Assembly (NCBI GenBank): GCA_010909165.1
Contig: MU008175.1
Location: forward strand, 558,001 to 622,000
Source: Anthoceros angustus
Taxonomy: Eukaryota > Streptophyta > Anthocerotopsida > Anthocerotales > Anthocerotaceae
Direction: 5' to 3'
DNA length: 64,000 nucleotides
Of this stretch, positions 20,465-31,764 are shown piece by piece (positions within the stretch are counted from its first letter, which is position 1; the number at the start of each line of letters is the position of its first letter). Below the pieces are notes generated by a model. It did not search any database. It saw nothing but the letters and a program-made list of their open reading frames with translations, and was not told the origin of the DNA. Position numbers and translations under genes: made by a program.

Positions 20465-23400
20465 TTGTTCTGCATTTCATCTTCCAGGCTGAGGGCCTGC
20501 ACGATGGCCACCTTAGTGTGGCTACCCGATCCGTTGTGGGCCGAACAAATTGATGGGCATACAGGGATTTTAGGAGGAGCTCCCGCTCACTTCACTTTAG
20601 GGACTCGAGCGCGTACAAACAATCAAGGCTTGAGGTGGAGCAGGCTAATGAATCCAGCACTTTCGAGAAAATGTATGGCTGGAGCAGGAATTTCCAGCGA
20701 CGGTCGTCGCCAGGAGCAGGAGCTGTTGTGGCGACAATTTTTTCTGGAACCCACAATGTGGTGGGATAGCAGGCGAAATAAGAAGAGCTCCCGTTCGCCT
20801 GACTTCCGGCGTAAGGGGTCACGTGAGGTCCTTTGGTTGGATAGCTTTTTCAAGCCAGCTTGGGTGGATGAGCAGCTCGTGGCTTTGGATATGCAGATGA
20901 GCCATGGTGCCTCTGCTTCCAAGTCGAGCTATCTGGATGGGTCTGAGCCTGGCAGGCCTGCAGGATCAGAAATGAGCGTAACGGCTGGAACTGTGAGCAG
21001 GTTATGTCAGCAGGGGCAGCTTACTGAGGCCGTTGGAGCCCTGGAATTTCTTGCGGAGACAGACTGTGTTATTTCCCAGTCTCTGCTTTTTAACGTGCTA
21101 AAACTTTGTTCAGCTAAGAGGAATCTGGTCGTGGGGCGACGAGTTCATGATGTCATTGTCAGACTTGGGTACGAGTCAAATACATTCTTGGGGAACCATA
21201 TCTTGCGCATGTATTCAGGCGCAGGTAGGTTACAAGAGGCCATGAAAGTGTTCACTATGGTGGCCAAACCAGATCCCTTCATGTGGTCTTCTATAATCAC
21301 TGCACATACGAAACTTGGCAAACCCAATGAAGCCATTCAACTGTACCATGAGATGCGCAGCTCGGGTGAGGAAGGGAATGCTCACGTTTTTGTAGCTGCC
21401 CTTCAAGCTTGTGCATTTGCCGCTGACTTGGAGGCTGGCAGAAAAGTACACTATGATGTGTTGCATAGTGGCATCCCTCCTGATTTGTTTGTTGGCAGCG
21501 TCCTAGTGGACATGTATGCAAAATGTGGGGAATTGGGAGATGCTCGCCGGGTCTTTGACAGCTTGGCCACAAAAGATGTGGTGACATGGAATGCCCTGAT
21601 TGCTGGGTATGCAAAGCAAGGGCTAGATCAAGAGGCGTTTGTTCTGTATGAACAGATGGAGCAGGAGGGCCTGATTCTGGCTGACCATTTTACTTTTGCT
21701 TGCCTTCTGAAGGCCTGTGGGAACCCTAGTGCCTTACACAAGGGCAGGCAGCTGCACTCACGGATTGTGGCAAGAGGACAGTTAGATAGCATAGTTGTGG
21801 GCAACTGCCTGGTGGACATGTATGCGAAATGTGGGGAACTTGCAGATGCACGCCTGGCCTTCGACAGCTTGGTGAGAAAGGATGTCGTAACGTGGACGAT
21901 CCTGATAGCTGGATATGCAAATCATGGGCTTGGTCATGAAGCCCTTGTTTTGTACGGACTGATGGAGCAGGAAGGCCTCGTTTTGGCTGACCATGTTACT
22001 TTTGCTTGCCTCCTGAAGGCCTGTGCAAGCACTGGTGACTTACAGAAAGGCAGGCAGCTGCACTCACAGATTGTAGAAAGAGGACAATTAGATAACAAAA
22101 TGGTGGGCACCTGCTTGGTGGACATGTATGCAAAATGTGGGGAACCAGGAGAGGCACGCCAGATCTTTGACAAGTTGGCCACAAAGGATGTAGTGACATG
22201 GACAGCCTTGATAGCAGGATATGCAGATCATGGACTTGGTCAAGAGGCGCTTGTTCTGTATGGACAAATGGAGCAGGAGGGCCTGATTTTGGCTAACATT
22301 GTTACTTATTCCTGCCTTCTAAAGGCCTGTGCAAGCGCTGGTGCTCTACAGAAGGGCAAGCAGCTGCACTCGGAGATTGTGGAGAGAGGACTCTTCGATG
22401 ATTTATTGGTGGGCACCTGCTTGGTGGACATGTATGCTAAATGTGGGGAACTGGAAGAGGCACGCCGGATCTTTGACAGCTTGGCCAAAAAGGATGTGGT
22501 GACATGGAATGCCCTGATTGCTGGGTACGCAAAACGTAGGCTTGGTCAAGAGGCGCTTGTTCTGTATGAACAAATGGAGCAGGAGGGCCTGATTTTGGCA
22601 GACCATTTTACTTTTGCTTGCCTCCTGATGGCCTGTGCAAGCACTGGTGCGTTACAGAAGGGCAGGCAGCTGCACTCACAGATTGCAGGAAGGGGACAGC
22701 TAGAAGGTGACTTAGTGGTGTGCACCTGCTTGGTGGACATGTATGTAAAATGTGGTGAAGTTGAGGATGCACGTCGTGTCTTTGACAGTCTGGCCAAAAA
22801 AGATGTGGTGACATGGAATGCCCTGATAGCTGGGTATGCACAGCAGGGTCTCTGTCAGGAGGCGTTTGTTCTGTTTGAACACATGGAGGAGGAAGGCCTA
22901 CTTCGGGCAGACCATGTCACTTTTGCTTGCCTTCTGAATGCCTGTGCGAGTGCTGGTGCCTTACAGCTGGGGAGGCAACTGCACTCACAGATTGTGGAAA
23001 GAGGACAGCTAGATGACGCACTGGTGGGCAACTCACTGGTGGACATGTATGCAAAATGTGGCGAACTGGAAGAGGCACGCAGGGTTTTTGACTGTTTGGC
23101 CACGAAGGATGTGGTAACATGGAATGCACTGATAGGTGGGTGTGGTAGTTGTGATGAAGGTCACAGCGCACTGGCCTGTTTTGAGGAGATGTTAGTCGCT
23201 GGTTTTCAGCCTAATGATGTTACTTTTACTTGCCTTTTAGTAGCATGCAGTCATCAGGGACTCGTGACTGAGGGTCGCATGTACTTCGATGCTATGGTGG
23301 AACAGCATGGCATCAAACCTACTATTGAGCATTACACTTGTATGATTGATCTTCTCGGGCGGGCAGGCCAATTAGATGAGGCAGAGAAAATGCTTTTGTC

Positions 23401-24025
23401 ATGTGAGAGCCGCAATAATGTTGTGGGGTTGACGGCTTTGCTGAATGCCTGCAAAAGTCACGGGGATGTAGAGAGGGCGACACGGTGTTTCGAAAGTCTT
23501 ATTAGACTGGACTCTCAGCGTGCGTCCTCATATGTGCTCATGGCCAATGTGTATGCAGATGCAGGGAGATGGACAGATGTGGATAAGATTGAAGCGCAGA
23601 GAATGGCAGCAGGAGCTACCAAGAAACATGCAGTAGCGGGCATTGAGATAAAGAAACAGGTACATACATTTGTGGTGGGAGAAAACAGAGAGGATGTTTC
23701 TCTCAAGGTGCAAACCATGAATGCACGTCTGAAGGAGGAAGGGGGTCATGTACCACACACAAAATTGGTGTTGAAGCCACTCTCTGAGACGGAAAAGGAA
23801 GATGCACTTTGTGGGCATGCTGAGAAGCTAGCTCTGGCGTTTGGTCTCTTGAACACTCCGAGCGGCACCCCTCTTCTGGTAACTAAGAATTTACGCATGT
23901 GTAGTGACTGCCACAGTTCCACCGAGATCCTGTCACGGGTTGAGAAGAGAGACATTGTTGTAAGGGATGGGTACCGCGTTCATCGATTTGCAGCTGGTTG
24001 TTGCAGCTGTCAACGTCGACCTTGA
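20465..24025 (+). CDS. PLS-class PPR protein with DYW-like deaminase domain ending QRRP (candidate DYW:KP editing factor)
   Basis: Intronless, 1186 codons. Residues 1-170 form a leader, and later in-frame Met residues could be the true start; organelle targeting is expected for the family but not proven here. From about 180 to 960 there are tandem PPR units in PLS triplets ([33 protein letters not shown]). E-type motifs follow (HYTCMIDLLGRAGQLDEAEK). The C-terminal deaminase domain has HAE (His1118, Glu1120) and CSDCH (Cys1146, Cys1149), the zinc and catalytic residues, plus a second metal-site pattern HRF...CCSC. The last residues are QRRP, not DYW, and the usual PG box is replaced by KKHAVAGIEI. 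Both fit the DYW:KP class known from U-to-C editing plants. Most units are very alike at DNA level. It probably binds organelle RNA and edits one or a few sites. Confidence 0.93.
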   Translation: MFCISSSRLRACTMATLVWLPDPLWAEQIDGHTGILGGAPAHFTLGTRARTNNQGLRWSRLMNPALSRKCMAGAGISSDGRRQEQELLWRQFFLEPTMWWDSRRNKKSSRSPDFRRKGSREVLWLDSFFKPAWVDEQLVALDMQMSHGASASKSSYLDGSEPGRPAGSEMSVTAGTVSRLCQQGQLTEAVGALEFLAETDCVISQSLLFNVLKLCSAKRNLVVGRRVHDVIVRLGYESNTFLGNHILRMYSGAGRLQEAMKVFTMVAKPDPFMWSSIITAHTKLGKPNEAIQLYHEMRSSGEEGNAHVFVAALQACAFAADLEAGRKVHYDVLHSGIPPDLFVGSVLVDMYAKCGELGDARRVFDSLATKDVVTWNALIAGYAKQGLDQEAFVLYEQMEQEGLILADHFTFACLLKACGNPSALHKGRQLHSRIVARGQLDSIVVGNCLVDMYAKCGELADARLAFDSLVRKDVVTWTILIAGYANHGLGHEALVLYGLMEQEGLVLADHVTFACLLKACASTGDLQKGRQLHSQIVERGQLDNKMVGTCLVDMYAKCGEPGEARQIFDKLATKDVVTWTALIAGYADHGLGQEALVLYGQMEQEGLILANIVTYSCLLKACASAGALQKGKQLHSEIVERGLFDDLLVGTCLVDMYAKCGELEEARRIFDSLAKKDVVTWNALIAGYAKRRLGQEALVLYEQMEQEGLILADHFTFACLLMACASTGALQKGRQLHSQIAGRGQLEGDLVVCTCLVDMYVKCGEVEDARRVFDSLAKKDVVTWNALIAGYAQQGLCQEAFVLFEHMEEEGLLRADHVTFACLLNACASAGALQLGRQLHSQIVERGQLDDALVGNSLVDMYAKCGELEEARRVFDCLATKDVVTWNALIGGCGSCDEGHSALACFEEMLVAGFQPNDVTFTCLLVACSHQGLVTEGRMYFDAMVEQHGIKPTIEHYTCMIDLLGRAGQLDEAEKMLLSCESRNNVVGLTALLNACKSHGDVERATRCFESLIRLDSQRASSYVLMANVYADAGRWTDVDKIEAQRMAAGATKKHAVAGIEIKKQVHTFVVGENREDVSLKVQTMNARLKEEGGHVPHTKLVLKPLSETEKEDALCGHAEKLALAFGLLNTPSGTPLLVTKNLRMCSDCHSSTEILSRVEKRDIVVRDGYRVHRFAAGCCSCQRRP

Positions 24026-24619
24026 GAACGTGACAAACAAGAACACATATCGGTTATAGACATGGTTCGGTGGCCCGGTCAGAATTCGTCCGGGGTTCAA
24101 TGCGCGCTCAATTAATACAATCACACATGCTCTTCACATATGTGTGTATGCCATGGCTGCACCGTTAAACTGACACCAAAATGTTTCCATCGTCCCTCAA
24201 AAGAGAGGAGTAGATGACGCAACAGTCATGGTCTGAACAGGCCTAAGTAGTTGAAGCTTCACTGTTGGATATGCACCTCTGACTTGAGTCTGTTCTGCTT
24301 GTCCGAGTGAATCAGTAGACCATAGTGGTGACACCTATTTCAATGTTTACAGGGTGGCATGCTCGCTTGGCATGTCAATCAGGACGACAGGACGTTTGAG
24401 GCAACAAACGAGGTGTGCTCTAGTCCACTCACCATTCCAAAGTTTGACATTTCTGTGTCATGGACATGACGCCAAGCTCAACATCTGGCCTCCTTGCTAT
24501 CCTAAGGTATGCACAGAAATCCACTGAGCCTGCAGGCGAGGACTGGAAATAGAAAATCTCTAGGAACAAACAATGAAAGGAGGCTGCAGGGTAAAACAGG
24601 AAATCCCTAAGGCCTCGTC
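24026..24619. other. Convergent intergenic region; no gene
   Basis: Lies between the PPR gene (+) and the UBTD-like gene (-). No coding or RNA gene recognised; it must contain both 3' ends. Confidence 0.5.
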
Positions 24620-25661
24620 CTACTCATCCTTCAGATTAGTTGGCTCCGTTAGGACGTATTTCGGAAGGTCATACTTTGCACCTGCACAATGCAAACACTT
24701 CGACTTAAAACCACATCCGCTAGAACAAGTGTTTGACTCAAAACTGAGGTATGCGCACACTCCCACACACACACACACACACACACACTAAAGAAAAACA
24801 TTTACCTCTTTCATCATAGCAAGTTGACAGATCCTCAGAAGTGACTATGATTCCAGCACTGTCAACAATAGCTTGGGCAAGGTTTAAGTCAGCCTCAGCT
24901 GCCGCTCGAAGAGCATCCCATATTTCTGCAGAGTAGCCATTCTATTAGTATGGGAACAAAGAGTTGGACCATGCCAGGCCGCTTCCATGCACAGCGAAAA
25001 TACCTTTCTGGCCCCCATAATGAGGGGCAGTGTCCCAAAACTCTTCACGCATTTGCTTCAGTTGTACACGATTCATAGCATCCTGTGACTTCCATGGCTT
25101 AGGCTTTTTTAGCTTCTTCGGATGACCTGGAGACAACAATTAGCATGCATCGTATAACATGCAAGGACATCGCAGAAGTTGCACAGCAGACAGACTCCAA
25201 AGCGTGGCCCCACAAATGTGAGAAAAAATCCGTTTGATTTTCTCTGCTGAGCACTCAAGGGCAGCTTGCCTTCAGCTTCCCGGGAGAATCACTAAATCAC
25301 TGCACCCCGCACCAGCATGCAAGACTCAAACGCCGCAGAGGCTCAGGCAGAGCGCATGCCTGCCTGGGTAACAAGCAAACAAGCACTACTAGCTCGGGAT
25401 GGTCATAACGAATTCCGAGCCCTGCCGGGAGATCCAGCTCTCAACACTAAACTCCGAGCTAAAAGGGGGAGCTGAAACCCAACATCCCTCTCAATGCAAC
25501 ATGCAGACCGGAATTCTACCTGAGAAACACAGATCCTGCACAGAGATCACCTCAAGTAAAGTACAAGAAGCCTGCAGCAGATGCAGCAGACCTGAAATTG
25601 GCGACGCAAGAAATACGTGCTTACCATCAACACCCCTCGGGCGGGACCCCATGCAACCCAT
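24620..25661 (-). CDS. UBTD-like (ubiquitin-domain-containing family) small protein, four exons
   Basis: Exons on the minus strand: 25625-25661, 25004-25126, 24806-24925 and 24620-24681. All introns are phase 1 with GT-AG ends, and the exons sum to 342 nt (113 residues). The protein starts MGCMGSRPRG, a likely N-myristoylation/palmitoylation signal. It carries the family core KKPKPWK, MREEFWDTAPHYGG, IWDALRAAAEADLNLAQAIV, CYDERG and LPKYVLTEPTNL. This matches the short plant UBTD proteins (about 114 residues), which have the UBTD N-terminal domain without the ubiquitin-like half. The family is linked to ubiquitin-conjugation partners in animals; the plant role is little known. A (CA)n tract lies in intron 3 at about 24765-24788. 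The large tandem duplication starts about 50 bp upstream of the ATG. Confidence 0.95.
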
Positions 25662-26014
25662 CTGTGCTGGCCAGAATTCGCGTTTCCGCCGATTTTACAT
25701 GGTGGTGCGCACGCTCTGGGGCAAGAATGTAGGTTGGTGGCAGGAACCTCACGCTCCAACACGGTAGCCGAGAGCTGGAAGCTGACGGTGGTGCAAGGCT
25801 GGTTTGGCAATTCCTTCGAGCATGGTAGAGAGCACGCCCCGAGCAAGAAGGTACGGAAAACCCCTTTCGCCACTGTCAAGATGAACAAGAAGCTCGGAAT
25901 GCAGCGTACGCTGGAAGAAAGATGGCCGGAAGCTCCGAACCTCTCAGCCACTCTAAGCTAAGTTTGAAGCCCAAAGGGATTCAAGGGCCTTTTTAATCAA
26001 CCTAGCGGGCCACA

Positions 26015-27345
26015 ACTGGCGGGCTGGGCTGGATGCGCAGCTGGCTGCTCTGGATATCCAGTCGAGACTTCCTCTCACTGCAGCGTGCCGGCTGATCGAG
26101 ACCTTGTCAGGCCTACAGGATACGAAATGAGCGTGGCGCAAGTACGTCAGCAGGGTCAGCTCGCTGAAGCCGTGGAGGCCGTGAGATTTCTGGTTCTCAC
26201 AGGTTGCCACATTTTTGTATTTTACGTTGTTCTGAATGGCTGGATAAGAAGGATTTGCGGCTGATGTAGATGTCTCATTCCAGGTTCAAGGATTCTGTGT
26301 GGTTGTGTTCAATATAGTACCAAGCCAGATGCCTTCACGTGGTCTGCAATTATTTGTGCGCATGCAAAGCAAGACAAGACAAGAAGGCTATGCAACCGAA
26401 TTGTCGGATGCGCAGGTCAAGTTTGAAGCCAAATGGCGATGTGCTTGCAGCAGCTCTGCAGGCTTGTGCAAGGGGAGTAGAGTAGAAATCTGGGCAGCCG
26501 GTGCATGCTGATGTCGTGGCTAACGGCGTTGAGGCTCATTGGTTTGTCTGCAATTGCTTGGTGGACATGAGTGTGGCAGTTTGGCAGAAGCTCGAAGAGT
26601 GTTTGACGTGTGCGTCAGAAAGATGTGGTGACCTGCTGGAATGCTATGATAGCAGGTTATTCCAAACAAGGCAAAGGTAAGGAAGCCCTGAGTGTTTTTA
26701 GTGCTACGCAAGATGAAGGCATGGCTCCACCTGATTCTGTGACCTTTGTGTGCCTGCTGGAGGCATGTGCAAGCGGCGGCACGCAGGAAGGGGAGGCAGC
26801 TTCATTCGCAAATAAGAGAACGAGGATTTCAGCTCATGCTTTTGTAGCCAGCAGTTCGGTAAACATGTATGCAATCTGCGGTGTCTAGAGGATACTCAAG
26901 GAGTGTTTGACCGACTTGGTGAGAAGAATGTGGTGACGTGGAATGCCATTATAACAGGATACTCCGAGCAGGAGGCTCACGCACTGCTCGGAGTATCCTA
27001 TCCTTCTATGTAAGGAGAGAGATTCGGTACGCCCAATTCTGTCACGTTTGTGTGCCTTCTGCACGCATGTACAACTGTTCGGAACCAAGCTTTGAAGAAA
27101 GGGAAGGATATTCATGCACAAATTAGAGAACACAGACATGAAGAGGATCCATTTGTAGCTAACAGCTTGATTCACATGTATGCGAAGTGCGGCAGCCCAG
27201 AGGATGCTGAGGGTGTGTCGACCGGACTTGATCAGAAAGGTAGTGACGTAGAATACCATGATGCCAGCAGATTCCCAGCAGCAGATGGGCAGGAAGCCCT
27301 TGGTCTCCACAGAGCAACATCAAGAGACTTACATCGATACCATGC
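26015..27345 (+). pseudogene. PPR pseudogene, copy 1
   Basis: Frameshifted remains of a plus-strand PPR gene related to the neighbours. The leader resembles theirs (AQLAALDIQ, RPTGYEMSVAQVRQQGQLAE). PPR units follow ([51 protein letters not shown]), and coding ends near 27345 without E or DYW domains. Stops and frameshifts occur every 100-300 bases. It is convergent with the minus-strand PPR copy. Confidence 0.85.
26956..26999. repeat. Perfect 15-bp inverted repeat inside the PPR pseudogene
   Basis: Left arm 26956-26970 (AGGATACTCCGAGCA), loop 26971-26984, right arm 26985-26999. The left arm encodes the expected PPR residues (GYSEQ). The right arm is its exact reverse complement and does not fit the repeat, so it is probably a template-switch (snap-back) mutation. 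Present also in unit 2 (about 32696-32739). Confidence 0.9.
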
Positions 27346-28100
27346 TTGAAACCTATACCGTGTCGAATGCAAAACCAAATTTACACCTCTTGCAACCGGG
27401 GTAAGGTTGAGTAAAGCTAAAAGCCCCGGGAAGCAAGCAAACAGATGCAGAATATACTGCAGGCTGTTGAATCATTTAACATTGCAGAATGTACTGCAGG
27501 CTGTTGAAACAGTCAATCTGTAGCCAGGCTGTTGAATCATGCAACATTCCCTCTTCAGATTGCAGGAGTGATCTCTCACAGCCGTTAGCAAAGTTGCTCA
27601 ATTCCTTGTGTTGGAGTTTTATGTTCCCATGTGGTTGGCGTAGTCTAGGAAGTAACGAAGGTGTCAATCGGGCTTGACACCGTGAACTCACGGCTGTAAC
27701 ATCTGCCCGCCAGCAGCAGCCTCTTCGCACGGTGTTCTGAAGTTGCCAGTTGTTGGCTTATGAAAGCTCCATATACATACCCGTAAGGAAAGCCTTCCCC
27801 ATATGAGCAAATCGGGAGGGCGGGTGCCACCACCATTGCTTAGACACTGCGGGTGGAAGCCCTGAAAAACCTGCAGGAACGTGTTGGATGGGGAGTGCGA
27901 CCGGGAATGGAGGGAATTGGCTGATATGGCTAAAAGTTTGAATATGCGCTCGAGGCAAGGGGGAACAGCTTGCAGAGACTCCCAAGCTCGGGTTACCCCA
28001 AAGGCAGGGGAAGAGATGTGAGAGCAGGGCTATCATCGTCGTCTTTTTTGGGCACAACGTGATCAGATGTCGCAGAGATCCTTATTCATTCCTTCACACT
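27346..28100. other. Spacer between convergent PPR copies; no gene
   Basis: Contains short direct repeats of caggctgttgaatcat at 27465-27545. No coding recognised. Repeated in unit 2 at about 33090-33850. Confidence 0.5.
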
Positions 28101-31100
28101 CTAGAAATACTTTTCATACCTGACCAAAAAACTATGCACGTGTCCGTCCATGTCTGTCCAGCAGCTCTGGCCTGGCTGCTTCCAGGCCCCGGTTCTTACT
28201 CTCTTGGCTTGCATCTGCTCTGCTTGCTCCCACATCTGGGCATTGGTGTATATGTTTGACATCGCCACATATGCTGCAGCATCCTTCTTGTCTAACTTCA
28301 CCGCCTGGAGGAAAGCATGGTATCCCAACTCCGCGTTGCTCCACTTATGACAAGCACCCAATAGAGCGTGCCATACTGCAGCAGTAGGCAGCACAGGCAT
28401 TGTCCTTATCATAACTATTGCCTCATCCAAATGGCCTGCACGGCCCAGTAGATCCACCATGCATGTGTAATGCTCCACTGTAGGAGTGATGCCGTGGTGG
28501 CAGCTCATAGCCTGAAAGTACTCTTTCCCTTTGTCCACCAAACCTGCATGGCTACATAATGTTAGAACACTGAGAAACGTGATGCCAATAGGCTGTACGC
28601 CAGCCTCTTCCATTCTCTGGACCAAGTTAAAGACCGCTTCACTGTCTCCTTGACAGGCGTAGCCTGCAATCAGTGCACTCCACGTGACAACGTCTCTTTC
28701 CACCACCGCATCAAACAACCGCTGTGCATCAACCAGGTTCCCGGACTTCCCATACATGTTTATCAAACTGCTGGCTACAAACGCATCACCTTGAAGTCCT
28801 TGTTCTTCAATCTGTGCATGTAGCCGCCTTCCTACATGCAACGCTGCAACATTTGCACATGCATGCAGGAGGCACACAAATGTCACGGAATTTGGTACAG
28901 CAATGCCCGATTCTTGCATAGCGCTGTACAGATGAAGGGCTTCCTCCCCCATGCCCTGCTGCGAATACCCTGCAATTAGAGAAGTCCATGTCACCACATC
29001 TTTTAGAACAAGTCCATCAAACACTCTCTGAGCATCTTCCAAGCTCCCACACTTTGCATACATGTTTACCAAGCTGCTGGCTACAAACATATCAGCTTGA
29101 TATCCCCGCTCCCTAATTTGTGCATGAAGCTGTTTTCCCATCTCCAATGCGGGGCTGCCCTCAGCTGCACATGCTACCAGCAGGCACACAAATGTCACAG
29201 AATTGGGTGCAGCAATGCCCTCATCTTGCATAGCACTGTACAGGCAGAGTGCTTCCTGACCCATGCCATGTTGGCAATACCCTGCAATCAAAGCAGTCCA
29301 TGTCACAACATCCTTTTGCCTAAGTTCGTAAAACACCCTCTTCGCATCTTCTAGGCTGCCACACTTTGCATACATGTCCACCAAACTGTTGGCTACCAAC
29401 GCATCAGCCTCAAGTCCCTGTTCTCTAATTTTCGTATGAAGCTGCTTTCCCCTCCCCAAAGCTAGTATTCCAGCACTTGCACATAACTGCAGGAGGCACA
29501 CAAATGTCACAGAATTGGGTCGAGCCGTGCCTTCTTCTTGCATGATAGTGTAGAGACGAAGGGCTTCCGGGCTCTTGCCCTGCTCGGCATATCCTGCTAT
29601 CATGGCGTTCCACGTCACTGTATCTTTTTTACCAGCCCTATCAAACACCCTCTGAGCATCCTCTAAGCTGCCACACTTTGCATACATGTTTATCAAACTG
29701 TTGGTCACAAACATATCATTTTCATGCCCTCTTTCTTTGATGTCTGCATGAAGTTTCCTCCTCCTCTAATGCAGGCCTCCCACACTTGCACATGCCTGCA
29801 GGAGGCACACAAATGTCACAGAATTGGGTATAGCAAGGCCTTCTTCTTGCATAGCAATGTAAGACTAAGAGTTTTTCGCCCGGCTGTGCTGGGAATATCC
29901 AGCCATTAAGGCAGTCCATGTCACCACATCTTTGGCACCAAGTCCATCAAATACTCTCTGGGCGTCCTCAAGGCTGCCACACTTTACATACATGTTTACC
30001 AAGCTGTTGGCAATGGACACATCAGCTAAATGTCCTCCTTCTCTGATTTGTGCATGAAGCTGCTTTCCTGGTCCAAAGCTGGGTCACAGACTTGCACATG
30101 CCTGGAGGAGACAGGCACGTCATAGAATCAGGTAAAGCAGTGCCTCCTTCCTGCATAAGACTGTACAGATGAAGGGCTTCCTGGCCCATGCCCTGTTGGG
30201 AATACCCTGCTATCATGATATTCCATGTCAGCACATCTTTTTGACCAAGTCTGTCAAACGCTCTCCGAGCAGCTTCAAGGTTGCCACACTTTGCATACAT
30301 GTTTACCAAACTGTTAGCTACAAACACATCAGCTTCATGTCCTCCTTCTCTAATTTGCACATGAAGCTGCTTCCCCTTCTCCAAAGCTGGGCTGCCCACA
30401 CTTGCACATGCCTGCAGGAGGCACACAAATGTCACAGAATCGGGTACAACCATCCCTTCTTCTTGCATTACCCTGTAGAGATAAAGGGCTTCCTGGCCCA
30501 TGCCCTGCTGGGAATAACCTGCAATAAGAGAAGTCCACGTCACAACCTCCTTCTGATGAAGACCGTTAAACACTGCCTGAGCATCTTCCAAGCCACCGCA
30601 CTTTGCATACATGTTCACCAATCCGCTGGCTATAAACATATCCGATTGATGTCCTCCTTCATAGATTTGTGCATGAAGATGCCTCCCTTCCACCAAAGCT
30701 GTGGTCCCCATGCTTGCACATGCCTGCAGGAGAGACACAAATGTTGCGGAATTGGGTAAACTAGTGCCATTTTCTTGCATCACACTGTACAGACGAAGGG
30801 CTTCCTGCCAGACTCCCTGCTGGGAATATCCTGCTATCATGGCATTCCATGTCAGCACATCCTTTTGACGAAGCCCATTAAACACAGTCTGAGCTTCTTC
30901 CAAGCTGCCACACTTTGAATACATATTTACTAAGCTGCTGGCTAGAAATGCATCCACTTGATGTCCTCGATCATTAATTTGCGCATGAAGCTCCTTCCCC
31001 TTCTCCAAACCAGGGATGCCCATGCTTGCACATGCCTGCAGGAGGCATGCAAATGTCACAGAATCAGGTGAAGCACCACCCTTGTCTTCCATATGGCCAT

Positions 31101-31473
31101 AGAGACAAAGGGCTTCCTGACCCATGCCCTGCTGAGAATATCCTGCTATCATGGTATTCCATGTCACCACGTCCTTTTGACTAAGTCCATTAAACACTCC
31201 CTGAGCATCTTCCAAGCTGCCACACTTTATATACATATTCACCAGACTGTTTCCTACAAACAAGTCAGTTTGATGTCCTCCTTCTCTAATTTGTGCATGA
31301 AGCTCCTTCCCTTCTCCAAAGCTGAGTGGCCCATGCTTGCACATGCCTGCAGGAGGCTCACAAATGTCACAGAATCAGGTGCAACGAGGACATCCTGCAT
31401 AGCCTTATAGAGACGCAGGGCTTCCTGGCCCATGCCCTGCTGAGAATATCCTGCTATCATGGCGTTCCACGCT
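28101..31473 (-). pseudogene. 5'-truncated PPR (PLS, E/E+-type) gene, copy A
   Basis: The longest clean part (28101-29714, 537 codons) ends with PPR units, an E-type stretch (VEHYTCMVDLLGRAGHLDEA) and a PG-box-like GQSCWTDMDGHVHSFLV, then a stop. There is no deaminase domain. Upstream, frameshifts at about 29760-29880 and 30065-30120 separate it from a second open stretch (30022-31344). At 31473 the gene is cut by the duplication junction, so its leader and first PPR units are missing. The sequence running into it on the minus strand is now a copy of the UBTD upstream region. Proteins ending at E+ generally rely on a DYW protein in trans for editing. Confidence 0.85.
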
Positions 31474-31764
31474 CTAGCAAGAATGTAGGTTGGTGGCAGG
31501 AACCTCACGCTCCAACACGTAGCCGAGAGCTGGAAGCTGACGGTGGTGCAAGGCTGGTTTGGCAATTCCTTCGAGCATGGTAGAGAGCACGCCCCGAGCA
31601 AGAAGGTACGGAAAACCCTTTCGCCACTGTCAAGATGAACAAAGCTCGGAATGCAGCGTACGCTGGAAGAAAGATGGCCGGAAGCTCACCTCTCAGCCAC
31701 TCTAAGCTAAGTTTGAAGCCCAAAGGGATTCAAGGGCCTTTAATCAACCCTGGCAGGCCACAAC

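Larger units (their letters stand above)
25710..31471. repeat. Tandem duplication, unit 1 (5.76 kb)
   Basis: Direct repeat of 31468-38257. It contains the upstream region of the UBTD-like gene, a plus-strand PPR pseudogene, and the 3' part of the giant minus-strand PPR gene. The junction to unit 2 lies at 31468-31471, where both parent sequences share CACG. Confidence 0.93.

Noticed and set aside
30169-30759. Plus-strand open frames with repeated HALLGIPCYH strings
   Set aside because: Antisense shadows of the PPR array; the periodicity comes from the PPR repeats on the minus strand.
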